Part shown: piece after piece, positions 18,032 through 26,117 of the stretch
How positions within the stretch are numbered: position 1 is the stretch's first letter
Layout of the letters: every line of letters starts with the position of its first letter
Made by a program: the position numbers and the translations under genes
Notes under the pieces: model-generated
What the model was told of the DNA's origin: nothing
The model's input: only the letters and a program-made list of their open reading frames with translations
Databases searched by the model: none
Assembly (NCBI GenBank): GCA_903918315.1
Contig: CAIXEA010000027.1
Location: 1-45,796, forward strand
Source: an uncultured Acetobacteraceae bacterium
Lineage (GTDB): Bacteria; Pseudomonadota; Alphaproteobacteria; Acetobacterales; Acetobacteraceae
DNA: 45,796 bases
Reading direction: 5' to 3'

Positions 18032-19032
18032 AGGTCGCCGTCGTCCAGCCCTTGCCCGGTATCGGCGACACCATATGGCACCTGCCCCACATCCGGGCGA
18101 TCGCGGCCCATGTCGGCGGGCCGGTGACGCTGATCGCCAAGCCGCGCTCCGCCGCGCATCAGATTTTCGCCGCCGAAGAGACGGTCGCCGACTATCTCTG
18201 GATTGATCGGAACCCCGACAACCGGCGCGGCAAGGACGACGGATTGGGCGCATTGGGCTTCGTGACGCGCCTGCGCCAGCAGCGGTTCGACCGGATCTAC
18301 CTCCTGCACCACAGCAAGACGCTCGCGCTCTGGACCGCCCTGGCCGGCATTCCCGAGCGGTTTAGTTATGGATTTGGGGTGCAGCGGCTGTTCCTCAACC
18401 GCCGTCCGTTTCTGTCCCCCCCGGACCTGCGGCTGCATCCCTATCGGCAAGCGTCCCTGTGGTTGGAACGCGCCGGGATCGCGATGACGGCCGCCGAACC
18501 GTTTCTGCCCATCGCGCCGGCGGCGCACCACGCGGTGCTGGAACGGCTGCGGACGGCGGATCCAACGGTGATGATCGGATTGGGGAGTTCGGAGCCCTAC
18601 AAGCAGTGGGGGGCCGCGAATTTCGCTGCTCTGGCGGACGCACTGCTGCGGCAGGGCTGGCCTCGGGTTGCCCTGGTGGGCGGCGCAGCGGAGGCAGCGA
18701 TGGCCGATGCGATCACCGCCCAGCTGGGCGATCTGGCCCCACGCGCGATCCGCGCGATCGGCTGGACACTGGGGGAGGTGGCGGCGCTGTCCGGCGCCTG
18801 TGCCTTCTATGTCGGCAATGATACCGGCGTGCTGAACATCGCGGCGGCGGTCGGCATTCAGTCATTTGGCCTGTTCGGCGCGACCGAGCCTCTGCTGCAC
18901 AGCACCCGGATCGTCCCGATCGAACCGCCGGGCGGCTATGCGAAAGACGGGGGTACCGCGCGGATCACGCCAGCCGCCGTGCTGGAGGCGATCCGCGCCA
19001 CACGGGGCGGATTCGGACCCGCAAACGCCTGA
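18028..19032 (+). CDS. Glycosyltransferase family 9 (heptosyltransferase-like)
   Basis: This 334-residue cytoplasmic enzyme matches glycosyltransferase family 9, whose characterised members transfer heptose from ADP-heptose to the lipopolysaccharide core. Evidence: an N-terminal Rossmann segment VVQPLPGIGDTIWHLPHIRA, an inter-domain strand IGLGSSEPYKQW, and the C-terminal sugar-nucleotide site YVGNDTGVLNIAAAVG followed by FGLFGATEP. It begins with ATG 18028, overlapping the stop of the O-antigen-ligase-like gene. The donor and acceptor cannot be told from sequence. It converges with the small gene at 19034, leaving one base between stop codons. Confidence 0.9.
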   Translation: MKVAVVQPLPGIGDTIWHLPHIRAIAAHVGGPVTLIAKPRSAAHQIFAAEETVADYLWIDRNPDNRRGKDDGLGALGFVTRLRQQRFDRIYLLHHSKTLALWTALAGIPERFSYGFGVQRLFLNRRPFLSPPDLRLHPYRQASLWLERAGIAMTAAEPFLPIAPAAHHAVLERLRTADPTVMIGLGSSEPYKQWGAANFAALADALLRQGWPRVALVGGAAEAAMADAITAQLGDLAPRAIRAIGWTLGEVAALSGACAFYVGNDTGVLNIAAAVGIQSFGLFGATEPLLHSTRIVPIEPPGGYAKDGGTARITPAAVLEAIRATRGGFGPANA

Positions 19033-19033
19033 G

Positions 19034-19270
19034 TCAGTCGCAGCCGCAACCCGGTGACGGCTCGGCCTGCCGGCGCACCAGATGATGATCGATCCATTCC
19101 GCGACCAGACGTCGCGCCTCATTCAAGGACGCTTCCGGATGATGGATCCGATAGAGTGCGGTGCAAGCCTGGAAGGCCGCCAAATCATCTGATCCGACCT
19201 GACGCAGCTCGCGATAGGCCGTCACGACGGCCCGTTCGCAGCGCCGGCCAAATCCCGTGTCGTGCCCCAT
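19034..19270 (-). CDS. Small conserved-looking protein of unknown function
   Basis: This 78-residue protein is not recognised. It is helical and charged, with two segments (RAVVTAYRELRQ and LNEARRLVAEWIDHHLV) that could pair as a helical hairpin, and it ends in a short cysteine-containing tail (PGCGCD). No signal peptide or membrane helix is present. I chose ATG 19270; a longer frame reaches 19351 but its extra residues look like noise and run over intergenic sequence. Start and reality are moderately supported by codon use. Confidence 0.6.
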   Translation of the reverse strand: MGHDTGFGRRCERAVVTAYRELRQVGSDDLAAFQACTALYRIHHPEASLNEARRLVAEWIDHHLVRRQAEPSPGCGCD

Positions 19271-19360
19271 GGTTTCGCGCACCTCTGATTGCGAACCATT
19301 CGCAATTATTTGGCAACGATACCGGGGGTCAGGCAGGACAGCAAGAGGCACAGTCCAGCG

Positions 19361-19442
19361 ATCCCGCGAATCGGGATCAGAATCACAGACCGACTCGATG
19401 GCCGAATCGGACCACGACAGTGAATTCGCTTGCCGATTCGGA
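19361..19442. promoter_or_regulatory. Cluster of palindromes upstream of a small secreted-protein gene
   Basis: Between the divergent genes at 19270 and 19557, three palindromic elements occur: ATCCCG/CGGGAT arms at 19361-19377, CCGAATCGG at 19402-19410 and CCGATTCGG at 19433-19441. The last two are each nearly self-complementary and are inverted copies of one another 31 bases apart, about three helical turns. This spacing suits cooperative binding by a dimeric regulator. The regulator is unknown. The remainder of 19271-19556 shows no gene. Confidence 0.5.
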
Positions 19443-19556
19443 CTCCGTGATGCAAAATGATGTCAGCCGCTTACGGTGGATTCTTCGACTCTCTCTTGAA
19501 TTCACACTGGCGACTTCCGGATTCCCGAAATCAAGCCTGCCCTCGGAGCAAACGTC

Positions 19557-19739
19557 GTGACCACAAAGCGCAATTCCCTGTTCGCCGCGCTCGTTTTCGC
19601 CCTGCCGATCGCGGCTCTGGTCGCCACGCCGGCGATGGCGAAGACCCATAAGGCCAAGGCCAAGACCCATCATGTGCATAAGGTCAGTGGCCACAAGGTG
19701 ATTCATCACCACAAGGCCAAGGCGCACACCGCCGCCTGA
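19557..19739 (+). CDS. Small secreted lysine/histidine-rich protein
   Basis: This 60-residue protein starts with GTG 19557, eleven bases after a GGAG. Residues 1-28 form a signal peptide (LFAALVFALPIAALVATPAMA). The mature part is about 32 residues made almost entirely of lysine, histidine, alanine and threonine (K-T-H-K-A-K-A-K-T-H-H-V-H-K pattern). It resembles acid-shock-type periplasmic proteins that buffer protons, or could bind metal through histidines; both ideas are inference. A strong hairpin follows the stop, and palindromic elements lie upstream, suggesting a separately regulated gene. Confidence 0.75.
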   Translation: MTTKRNSLFAALVFALPIAALVATPAMAKTHKAKAKTHHVHKVSGHKVIHHHKAKAHTAA

Positions 19740-19748
19740 TCGACGCGC

Positions 19749-19781
19749 CTTCGCCAGCGGTGGCAACCGGCGCTGGCGAAG
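19749..19781. terminator. Strong hairpin between convergent genes
   Basis: Perfect 11-base arms CTTCGCCAGCG and CGCTGGCGAAG flank an 11-base loop. It lies just after the small secreted-protein gene and before the convergent Hyf-like operon's last stop at 19819. There is no thymine run, so it may act with Rho or as an RNA-stabilising hairpin for either strand. Confidence 0.6.
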
Positions 19782-19818
19782 ACCGAATACCCAGATTGCT
19801 GGCCGTTCTGGCTCCTGG

Positions 19819-20343
19819 TCAGGCTCGATTGGCTTCCAGCAGGGCGCGCAGCCCGGACAGAATGCGTTCGGGCGACGGCGGGCATCCCCCGATCGTCAGG
19901 TCCACCGGTACGCCCATGCCCGTGCCCCCCAGGACCGCATAGCTGCCCTTGAAAACACCCCCATCAACCGCGCAATCTCCCAACGCGACCACCCATTTGG
20001 GGTCGGGCGTCGCGTCATAGGCCTGTTCCAGCGCCTGGCGCAGCGTGTGGGTCAGCGGCCCGGTCACGAGCAGCACATCGGCGTGGCGGGGATTATCGAC
20101 AAATCGCAGGCCAAAGCGGGCCAGTTCGTAGACCACGCCGTTGAGCGCCCTGATCTCCAGTTCACACCCATTGCAGCTGCCGGTGTTCACGTGCCGGATC
20201 GCCAGACTGCGGCCCAACCGGACCTGCGACGCCGCCTCCAGCCGTTCGGTCAGTGACTGCAGGGCCGAGGCATCGACAGGCCCCGGCGGCTCCGCGCGTT
20301 CGGCGCCAGGCAATACGCGACGGATGCGCGGCCAGTTCACCAC
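19819..20343 (-). CDS. HyfI/NuoB-like Fe-S subunit of an Ehr-type complex
   Basis: This 174-residue soluble subunit corresponds to HycG/HyfI and to NuoB of complex I, carrying the terminal [4Fe-4S] cluster near the membrane. The cysteine pattern is retained: NTGSCNGCELEI, then VALGDCAVDGGVF and TIGGCPPSPERIL. I chose GTG 20343 because AGGAGG lies eight bases before it; longer readings to a TTG at 20388 would overlap the preceding gene. It is the last gene of the six-gene cluster. The cluster ligands suggest it still accepts or passes electrons, although the neighbouring large subunit has lost its Ni-Fe site. Confidence 0.88.
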   Translation of the reverse strand: MVNWPRIRRVLPGAERAEPPGPVDASALQSLTERLEAASQVRLGRSLAIRHVNTGSCNGCELEIRALNGVVYELARFGLRFVDNPRHADVLLVTGPLTHTLRQALEQAYDATPDPKWVVALGDCAVDGGVFKGSYAVLGGTGMGVPVDLTIGGCPPSPERILSGLRALLEANRA

Positions 20344-20356
20344 GGATATCGCCTCC

Positions 20357-21751
20357 TCATAGGTCCAGCCCCGACACGGGAAGCCCAAGCGAGCAGCAGA
20401 TCAAGGCCGTATCCGCAACCGGCGCGCCTCGCAGCGCCGCCTCCGCCAGGGGCCAGAGCGCCCAGCCGGGGTCGCGCGGGAAGATCGCCGCGACCTGGCC
20501 GTGATCCACCCGCACCCAATGCCAGACCTCGCCCCGGGCAGAGCGGCATTGCGCCAGGCCCTCACCACTGCCGGTCGGCATGCTCACGCTCAGACCCTCC
20601 GTCGGAAGGCGATCCAGTCCTCGGATGGCGATATCGACATCGTTGGCGATCGCATCTAGCCGGGCGCGGGTGCGCGCGTCCGTATCCCCCTGGACCGGGT
20701 GGGGGCCGGATCGGATGCGACCGAGCCCGCATAGCCGGGCGGACACCGCGGGCCCCTGGTACAGCCGCCGCAGGTCCGGAACCTCCCGTGCCACTGCGTC
20801 CAAAGCCTGCCGCACGGCCGCGACACCGCCACGGGCGATATCCCCGGCCACACCGCCCGGCACCACGCAGTCCATCATGAGCCGGTGGCCGAACGCGATC
20901 GCCATTGCCCGGCGCAAATGCTCCTGCCGCAAGCCGCAACGGCCCTGAATCGCGGCTGCCCCCAGAAGTGCGCCTTGCGACGTCAGGATATCGAGTTGGG
21001 TGGCGATCCGCTCCAACGCGCCCATTAAGCTGCGTAGCGCGATGGCGCGGGGTGGTATCTCCACGCCCAGGGCTGCTTCGATGGCGAGCGCGAAGGCCAT
21101 GGAATGGGCGACCGTGGCATCGCCGGCCAGCCGCGCGGCGAAACGGGCCGCGGTCCGGGCGGGCTTGCCCCGCATCAGCGCCAGCGTGCCGCGATGCGTG
21201 TAGCCGAGCCGCGCCTCCGCCGCCACGATCCGATCGCCCCGCAGGGTCAGGCGGAGATGGGACGCCTCGGCAATGCCAGGCGCGACCGGGCCGATGGGAT
21301 ATTGCATCATCCCCTCCCCCTCCAACACCCGAAATTCGGGGGGCTCGGGCACGCGTGGCGGCGGGCCGGGGCGGGGCGCCATGGGATGGGTGATCGGCCA
21401 GTTCCCATGATCCAGCCAAGGTTTGATCTCCGCGCCGCCGACAGCACGATGGCCCCAGAGGTCATGGATCATATGCTCGTACCAAACAGCCTCGGCCCGC
21501 CGGAGGGACAAAGCCGGGTAGGTTCCGGCTTCAACGGCCACCGAGACAGGCAGGATGGTGCCAGTCTCAGCGTCATCGAACAGCGCATGCACCTGCACCG
21601 TGTCGGCCCAGGCCGCCAACAGGGTCAGAGGCTCCGTCGCCAGCATCTCAACCAGCGTGCCCCATTGTTCCCAGCGCAGCACGTAACGGGCCCAGGGCTG
21701 GCAGGGCTCCATAATGGCCGATTGAATCAGGCTCACGGCCGCGCTGGTCAT
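20357..21751 (-). CDS. HyfG/NuoCD-like large subunit without Ni-Fe ligands
   Basis: This 464-residue protein fuses a NuoC-like N terminus (to about residue 140) with a NuoD/HycE-like large subunit. It contains ARLGYTHRGTLALM, the family's conserved Y-x-H-R-G, followed by LAGDATVAHSMAFALAIEAALG. Energy-converting [NiFe] hydrogenases have one C-x-x-C pair here and another near the C terminus; both are absent, the first replaced by A-G-D-A-T. The C terminus reads ICCSLGLPVSGLDL without D-P-C-x-x-C. It therefore cannot hold Ni-Fe and fits the energy-converting-hydrogenase-related (Ehr) group. ATG 21751 overlaps the previous stop by ATGA. The substrate is unknown. Confidence 0.87.
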   Translation of the reverse strand: MTSAAVSLIQSAIMEPCQPWARYVLRWEQWGTLVEMLATEPLTLLAAWADTVQVHALFDDAETGTILPVSVAVEAGTYPALSLRRAEAVWYEHMIHDLWGHRAVGGAEIKPWLDHGNWPITHPMAPRPGPPPRVPEPPEFRVLEGEGMMQYPIGPVAPGIAEASHLRLTLRGDRIVAAEARLGYTHRGTLALMRGKPARTAARFAARLAGDATVAHSMAFALAIEAALGVEIPPRAIALRSLMGALERIATQLDILTSQGALLGAAAIQGRCGLRQEHLRRAMAIAFGHRLMMDCVVPGGVAGDIARGGVAAVRQALDAVAREVPDLRRLYQGPAVSARLCGLGRIRSGPHPVQGDTDARTRARLDAIANDVDIAIRGLDRLPTEGLSVSMPTGSGEGLAQCRSARGEVWHWVRVDHGQVAAIFPRDPGWALWPLAEAALRGAPVADTALICCSLGLPVSGLDL

Positions 21752-22824
21752 CGGATCGCCTCCGCGGCCGCCTGGAGCCAGGCCACCGCCTGTGCCGGCA
21801 GACAATACCCGATCACGATCGCCGCCGTGATCGGCAGCCAGGCCGGCGCGCGCCGCAGGCCCCCGAATCCTGAACCCCGTGGTGCCGGCAGGCGGAGGAT
21901 CACCGCCCAGCCGAGCGCGATCAGCCCACCGGCGAGCGGCACCAAAAGCCAGGGCGCGTGCCCCGCCACCGCGGCCAAAACCAGCACCAGGCCAGGAAAC
22001 ACACCAAAGGGCGGCAGACCAGCCAGGCCAGCAGCGGCGGCCAGTGCGTCAGGGCCCTCCGGCCGCGCCAGCCGCTGCGCTGTCTGCGACAAGACGAGCA
22101 GCACCAGCAGCACAAGGCCGGCAAAGGCACCGGCCGGGGTCTGCAAGCCAAAGGCCGCCGCGACCACCCCGCCTTGCGCCAGTGTGACCAATCCCCAGAA
22201 ATCACGCCGCCGCGGGCGGGTCAGGAGCAGCCCCGCACAGGTCAGCAAGGCCGCGAGCCCGATGGCGATCAACAGCGGACCGGCCGGCCCGGCGGCCGCG
22301 GGCAGGATCACAACCAGCGCTTCCGGCATCGCCGCCGCCAGCGCGGCGAGGCCGAGCAGAATGCAGCTCGCCCCGGTCAGGGACGGCAAAATGGCGGCCC
22401 CGAACAGGACCATCCCCAATCCCACCCCTGCCAGCGGCAACCGGGCCCAACCTCGGGGGATATCACGCGCCACCAGGCAGATCACCACGCATCCCAGCGC
22501 CCCGATGCTGACCAGCCCCTGATCCGACAGCGCGGCCACCAGCATTGCGCCCAACAGCGCCTGATCCGCCGCCCGCGCCCGGGTGGCGCCGATCCGCGCG
22601 GCACCGGACGCGAGCGCGACCAGGATCGCGACCAGGGCACTGAGCGGCGCCTGCGACAGGAAGGCACCGGCCTCACCGCCCTGCCACGGCGAGGCGCAGG
22701 CCAGCACGAACACCAGCCCACTCGCGCCGCGGTCGATCCATAGGCGGGTCCGGCCGGGCAGTGGCAGCGCCATCATGGCCGCCGCCAGCACGGGAACGCC
22801 GATCAGGACAAAAGCGAGGATCAT
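21748..22824 (-). CDS. HyfF/NuoM-like membrane subunit, short and degenerate
   Basis: This 358-residue membrane protein has about eleven hydrophobic helices and occupies the HyfF position. Usual HyfF/NuoM proteins are near 480-530 residues. The antiporter-like landmarks are eroded: the lysine-bearing motif before P-L-H-x-W-L-P is not found, and the position that normally reads S-x-x-H-M-G or E-H-M-G reads LVTLAQGGVVAAAFG. The later part A-G-L-A-G-L-P-P-F-G-V-F is still recognisable. It probably keeps a structural role in the membrane arm and is unlikely to conduct protons like NuoM. ATG 22824 overlaps the HyfE-like stop. Confidence 0.78.
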   Translation of the reverse strand: MILAFVLIGVPVLAAAMMALPLPGRTRLWIDRGASGLVFVLACASPWQGGEAGAFLSQAPLSALVAILVALASGAARIGATRARAADQALLGAMLVAALSDQGLVSIGALGCVVICLVARDIPRGWARLPLAGVGLGMVLFGAAILPSLTGASCILLGLAALAAAMPEALVVILPAAAGPAGPLLIAIGLAALLTCAGLLLTRPRRRDFWGLVTLAQGGVVAAAFGLQTPAGAFAGLVLLVLLVLSQTAQRLARPEGPDALAAAAGLAGLPPFGVFPGLVLVLAAVAGHAPWLLVPLAGGLIALGWAVILRLPAPRGSGFGGLRRAPAWLPITAAIVIGYCLPAQAVAWLQAAAEAIR

Positions 22825-23321
22825 GCCCGCCTCATCAGCAGGGTGGCACCAGCCAGGCCCGGGATGATCGGCAGCAGGCAGACGAGCTGCATCACACCGT
22901 CCTGTGCCAACCCGGCCAAGGCTATGCCATTCTGCATGGCCAGCAGGCCGACCACCTGCATCGCCCTTTGGCGGTGCGCGGCGGTCAGCAGGATGCCGAG
23001 CAGCATGACCGCCAGCGGCACGCCGTCGGTATCCACACCCTGCGCGAGCAAGGCGAGACCACATCCCACCCCGACCACCGCCCAGGGCGCGACGCTCCGC
23101 CGCACCCCGCCAGCCGGCGGCCGCTGGCGCAAAACCATCGGCAGCAGCGCCGCATTGAGCAACAGCACCAGCAGCGCCCCCGGCCAGGCTCCCCTGAGCA
23201 GACCGGTCACAGCCACGGCCACCGCCTCCGCGGCCACCAGCGCCAGGGCGAAGCCATGCTGGCGGGCGCCGAGCAGAGCCAGAGCAAACGCCAATGCGAG
23301 GCCACCCTGCGCCGCGATCAT
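22821..23321 (-). CDS. HyfE/NuoK-like membrane subunit
   Basis: This 166-residue membrane protein with about five helices matches HyfE, whose C-terminal part is homologous to NuoK. The helix that normally carries an essential glutamate (E-N-G in HyfE) reads VVGLLAMQNGIALAG, with glutamine in its place. HyfE is usually about 215 residues, so this one is short. ATG 23321 and the stop at 22821 both overlap neighbours by ATGA, showing tight coupling in the order B-C-E-F-G-I. Assignment rests on the NuoK-like helix and on position. Confidence 0.78.
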   Translation of the reverse strand: MIAAQGGLALAFALALLGARQHGFALALVAAEAVAVAVTGLLRGAWPGALLVLLLNAALLPMVLRQRPPAGGVRRSVAPWAVVGVGCGLALLAQGVDTDGVPLAVMLLGILLTAAHRQRAMQVVGLLAMQNGIALAGLAQDGVMQLVCLLPIIPGLAGATLLMRRA

Positions 23322-24220
23322 GCTGGCCCCGCGCCGGCAAGGCTGAGCACCAGGGCCAGGCCGCCCAGCAGCGCCGCCACACCCAAAGCGCGCCGCGCGT
23401 CCGTGCGACCGACCAGAAGCCCAATCCCTGCCATGGCACCGGATGCCACGGTCAGGCGCACCACCCATGCCAGCAGCCCCAAGGCCCAAGCCAGCGGTCC
23501 CGCATCGGGCGGGGCGATGCCTGCCGGGACGGCGATCGTCGTGACCAGCGTGAACCAGACGACGCGACGCACATCGTCTGACAGATGCACCATCGCGAGG
23601 TCCCGGCCACTGAATGCCGCATCCAATGGCGGCGTTGCCACCGCGGCCCAGACCAGAATGGCCAGCGCGGCGATGGCCATTTCAATCGCTGCGCCGTTGA
23701 CCAGGCCCCCATCCCGCTGCCCATCGATGATCGCGTCGAGATTGCCGGTTCCCGCCAGCGCGGACAGACCGAGCAGCACGAGCAGCAAGGCCGGTTCGGC
23801 GAGGAAGGCGATCCTACTGGCACGGATCGCCGCGACCCCGCCCTCCGCCGTCCCGGCATCCGTGGCCGCGAGGAGCAGGGCAAGCCGCGCCCAGACCAGC
23901 AGTCCGGCAATCGTCAAGGTATCCCCCAGCGGGGCCAGCGCCATGCCCAGGGTGAAACCCGGAGCCAGCATGGCCGTTACCAGGGTGACGGTCAGAACCA
24001 GCTGTGGCGCGTACCGGGTGACGACGGACGCATTCTCGGCGATTACGGGCTGCTTGCGCATCAGACGTGCAAGCTCCCACCAGGGCTGCAGCAGGGGCGG
24101 GCCATCGCGGCCCGCCAGACGATCCGCCAGGACCCGCGACAGACCGGCCAAGGTCGGCGCCGCCACCATCACGACCAGAAGGTGCAGGACCTGCGCGACG
24201 AATGCCATCAGGGTGCTCAT
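23318..24220 (-). CDS. HyfC/NuoH-like membrane subunit
   Basis: This 300-residue protein with about eight helices corresponds to HyfC/HycD and NuoH, the subunit that joins the membrane arm to the peripheral Fe-S subunits. The conserved cytosolic loop WWELARLMRKQPVI and the downstream SVVTRYAPQLVL are clear. The later loop reads TPPLDAAFSGRDLAMVHLSD, where family members usually have more glutamates (E-Y-S-G-R). ATG 24220 overlaps the HyfB-like stop by four bases. It is the best-preserved membrane subunit here. Confidence 0.87.
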   Translation of the reverse strand: MSTLMAFVAQVLHLLVVMVAAPTLAGLSRVLADRLAGRDGPPLLQPWWELARLMRKQPVIAENASVVTRYAPQLVLTVTLVTAMLAPGFTLGMALAPLGDTLTIAGLLVWARLALLLAATDAGTAEGGVAAIRASRIAFLAEPALLLVLLGLSALAGTGNLDAIIDGQRDGGLVNGAAIEMAIAALAILVWAAVATPPLDAAFSGRDLAMVHLSDDVRRVVWFTLVTTIAVPAGIAPPDAGPLAWALGLLAWVVRLTVASGAMAGIGLLVGRTDARRALGVAALLGGLALVLSLAGAGPA

Positions 24221-26058
24221 GCGAGGCCGATCCAGGCCAGGACGGCCAGCACGGCCGCGGAGGCGCCGACCAGCGCCCAAAGCCGATCCAGCCGGGGCAG
24301 ATGCATACGCAGCTTGGAGAGAGGGGGTCGGGTGAGAGGGGGTAGGAACCCGGCGGTGGCGACCTGGGTCAACGGCTCCCCGAATGGCAGCCATGCGGGC
24401 GGCGGCGCGAACCCGTCGTTCCAGATCGGGCTGACCCGCGGCGGCGGTCCCGGGCGGCGGCGTTGCAGAGCGAGCAGGCAACCCGCGACCACGCCCGCCA
24501 CCGCGATCAACGGCACGCTGAGATAACCGGACCATCCGGTCGATGGGAACAGGCCAAGGCCGCTCGATCGCACACCCAGCCCGTCATGCGTCAGAAACCG
24601 AATCGCCGGTTCGGCCAGGACCAGGAGCGCCGCTCCCGGCATCAGGCCGGCAAGCCCGGACAGCGCCGCCAACACCAAAAACCCAGGGCGGGCCGGGGCA
24701 GCCATGTCAACCGCTCCGGCGGCCCTCGGCCCGCGCGGGCGGCCCAGGAAGGCGACGCCGATCAAACGCACCAGGGCGGTGCCGGCGAGCATGGACGAGA
24801 CAGCGAGAGCCGTGGCGACGACGCCCAACCCGATGGCCATGCCCAAACCCGCCATGCGTGGGGCATCCAGCACGGCCTGAAACAACAGCCATATCCCGGC
24901 GAAGCCAATCCCGGCCGGCAATCCGGACCAACCGAGCAGAGCCGCGCCCATGCCCAGCGTCACGATCGGCATGGGATGGACCAGGCCCCCGAGCATAGCC
25001 AGCAGCCGGCTGCCCGCCCCTTGCCGCACGGCACCCGCGGCGAGATGGGCGAGAGTGCCGCACAACGCCTGCCCCAACGACAACAGCAGCACCGCGGCCA
25101 GACCCATCGACGTCAGGGTAGGCAGGTCGGACGCGCGCCCGAGCAAGGCAAAGCCGATCCCGATGGCCGCGAGTCCGGTTTGGCGGATGGTCATCGCGGC
25201 GAGGATGGAGTCGACCTGGACCGCCTGCGCCGCCGCGCGCCAGCCGCCGAGAACGGCCGACACCGCTCCCAGACCGAGAAACGGCCAGCACCACCACACC
25301 GGCGGTGCGGGACCCGCGAGGTCCAGCAAGACCCGCAGAAGGACATAGATCGACAAGGGTTGCATCGCACCCGACAGCAACGCCCCCGCCCGGGCTGGCG
25401 CGGCCTGGTGAGCGGGGATCACCCAGCCATGGAACGGCACCAGACCGGCCAGGGCGATCGGGCCAAAACAGGCCAGAAACAGGAACGGCGTGGGGTGCGG
25501 GCGGATCGCGGCGAAGGTTGCGCCACCACACAGGACGGCGGCGGCCAGAACCGTCAGCGCGGCCATTTGGCTGACCCCCAACTGCCACGCGCGGGCCCGG
25601 CCTGGCGTGCCCGTGGCCCAGATCGCCCTGCCTGACAAAGACAGTCCGATGGCCATCGTCACCGCGTCCGCGGCCAGTATCGTCAGCACCGATCCGGCGA
25701 GGCACAGCGCACTCCCGGCCAGAGTGGCGGGGGCGGCGTCGGGGGATTCGGTGGCCTCCGCCGCGACGGCAACGCAAGCGGTTCCAGACAGAAACAGCAG
25801 CAACAGGAAGAACCCGGACAAGGCATCGAGCGCGAGATGCAACGTCATACCGGGCGGGCCAACCGGCAACGCCAGGCTGGCCGGGCTTTGATCGAGGGTC
25901 AAAACCAGCAAGGCCAGAAGCGCGCCCCAGCCGCCCAACACGGCCCCAACAAAGCCGACGGCCTGGCGGGACGCCCGCGGCACGGCTGCCCCCACCGCGC
26001 CCAGCACCAGCAGGACGCAGACCATCGCCAGCAGCAGCGGCAGGATTGGGTCGCTCAC
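24217..26058 (-). CDS. HyfB/NuoL-like antiporter-family subunit lacking key charges
   Basis: This 613-residue, roughly 14-helix protein opens the cluster and matches HyfB of the NuoL/MrpA antiporter family: AGLVPFHGWVIPAHQAAPA and ALLSGAMQPLSIYVLLR are in the expected places. The lysine that normally precedes A-G-L-V-P is leucine, the helix normally reading Y-S-S-V-E-N reads MTIRQTGLAAIG, and the helix-5 glutamate region reads VTMAIGLSLSGRAIW. Proton translocation by the usual route is thus doubtful. The gene begins with GTG 26058, with no strong ribosome binding site. No HyfA, HyfD, HyfH or regulator genes accompany it. Confidence 0.85.
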   Translation of the reverse strand: MSDPILPLLLAMVCVLLVLGAVGAAVPRASRQAVGFVGAVLGGWGALLALLVLTLDQSPASLALPVGPPGMTLHLALDALSGFFLLLLFLSGTACVAVAAEATESPDAAPATLAGSALCLAGSVLTILAADAVTMAIGLSLSGRAIWATGTPGRARAWQLGVSQMAALTVLAAAVLCGGATFAAIRPHPTPFLFLACFGPIALAGLVPFHGWVIPAHQAAPARAGALLSGAMQPLSIYVLLRVLLDLAGPAPPVWWCWPFLGLGAVSAVLGGWRAAAQAVQVDSILAAMTIRQTGLAAIGIGFALLGRASDLPTLTSMGLAAVLLLSLGQALCGTLAHLAAGAVRQGAGSRLLAMLGGLVHPMPIVTLGMGAALLGWSGLPAGIGFAGIWLLFQAVLDAPRMAGLGMAIGLGVVATALAVSSMLAGTALVRLIGVAFLGRPRGPRAAGAVDMAAPARPGFLVLAALSGLAGLMPGAALLVLAEPAIRFLTHDGLGVRSSGLGLFPSTGWSGYLSVPLIAVAGVVAGCLLALQRRRPGPPPRVSPIWNDGFAPPPAWLPFGEPLTQVATAGFLPPLTRPPLSKLRMHLPRLDRLWALVGASAAVLAVLAWIGLA

Positions 26059-26117
26059 GCTACAAGCCTAGCAGACGGCTGCCGGAGTCGGCTCGCGCGT
26101 TTTCCCCCCGAAGCAGA

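Noticed and set aside
16148-18253. Long minus-strand open frame over pncC, the O-antigen-ligase-like gene and part of the glycosyltransferase gene
   Set aside because: It spans three recognised plus-strand genes, and its product is low complexity (R, G, Q, H rich) without any motif.
22761-24335. Long plus-strand open frame opposite the Hyf-like membrane genes
   Set aside because: The minus-strand genes are chained by ATGA overlaps and have clear membrane helices; the opposite frame is charged low-complexity sequence.
19819-26058. Reading the cluster as a formate hydrogenlyase or functional hydrogenase-4
   Set aside because: The large subunit lacks all Ni-Fe cysteines and there are no ferredoxin, formate dehydrogenase or maturation genes in view.
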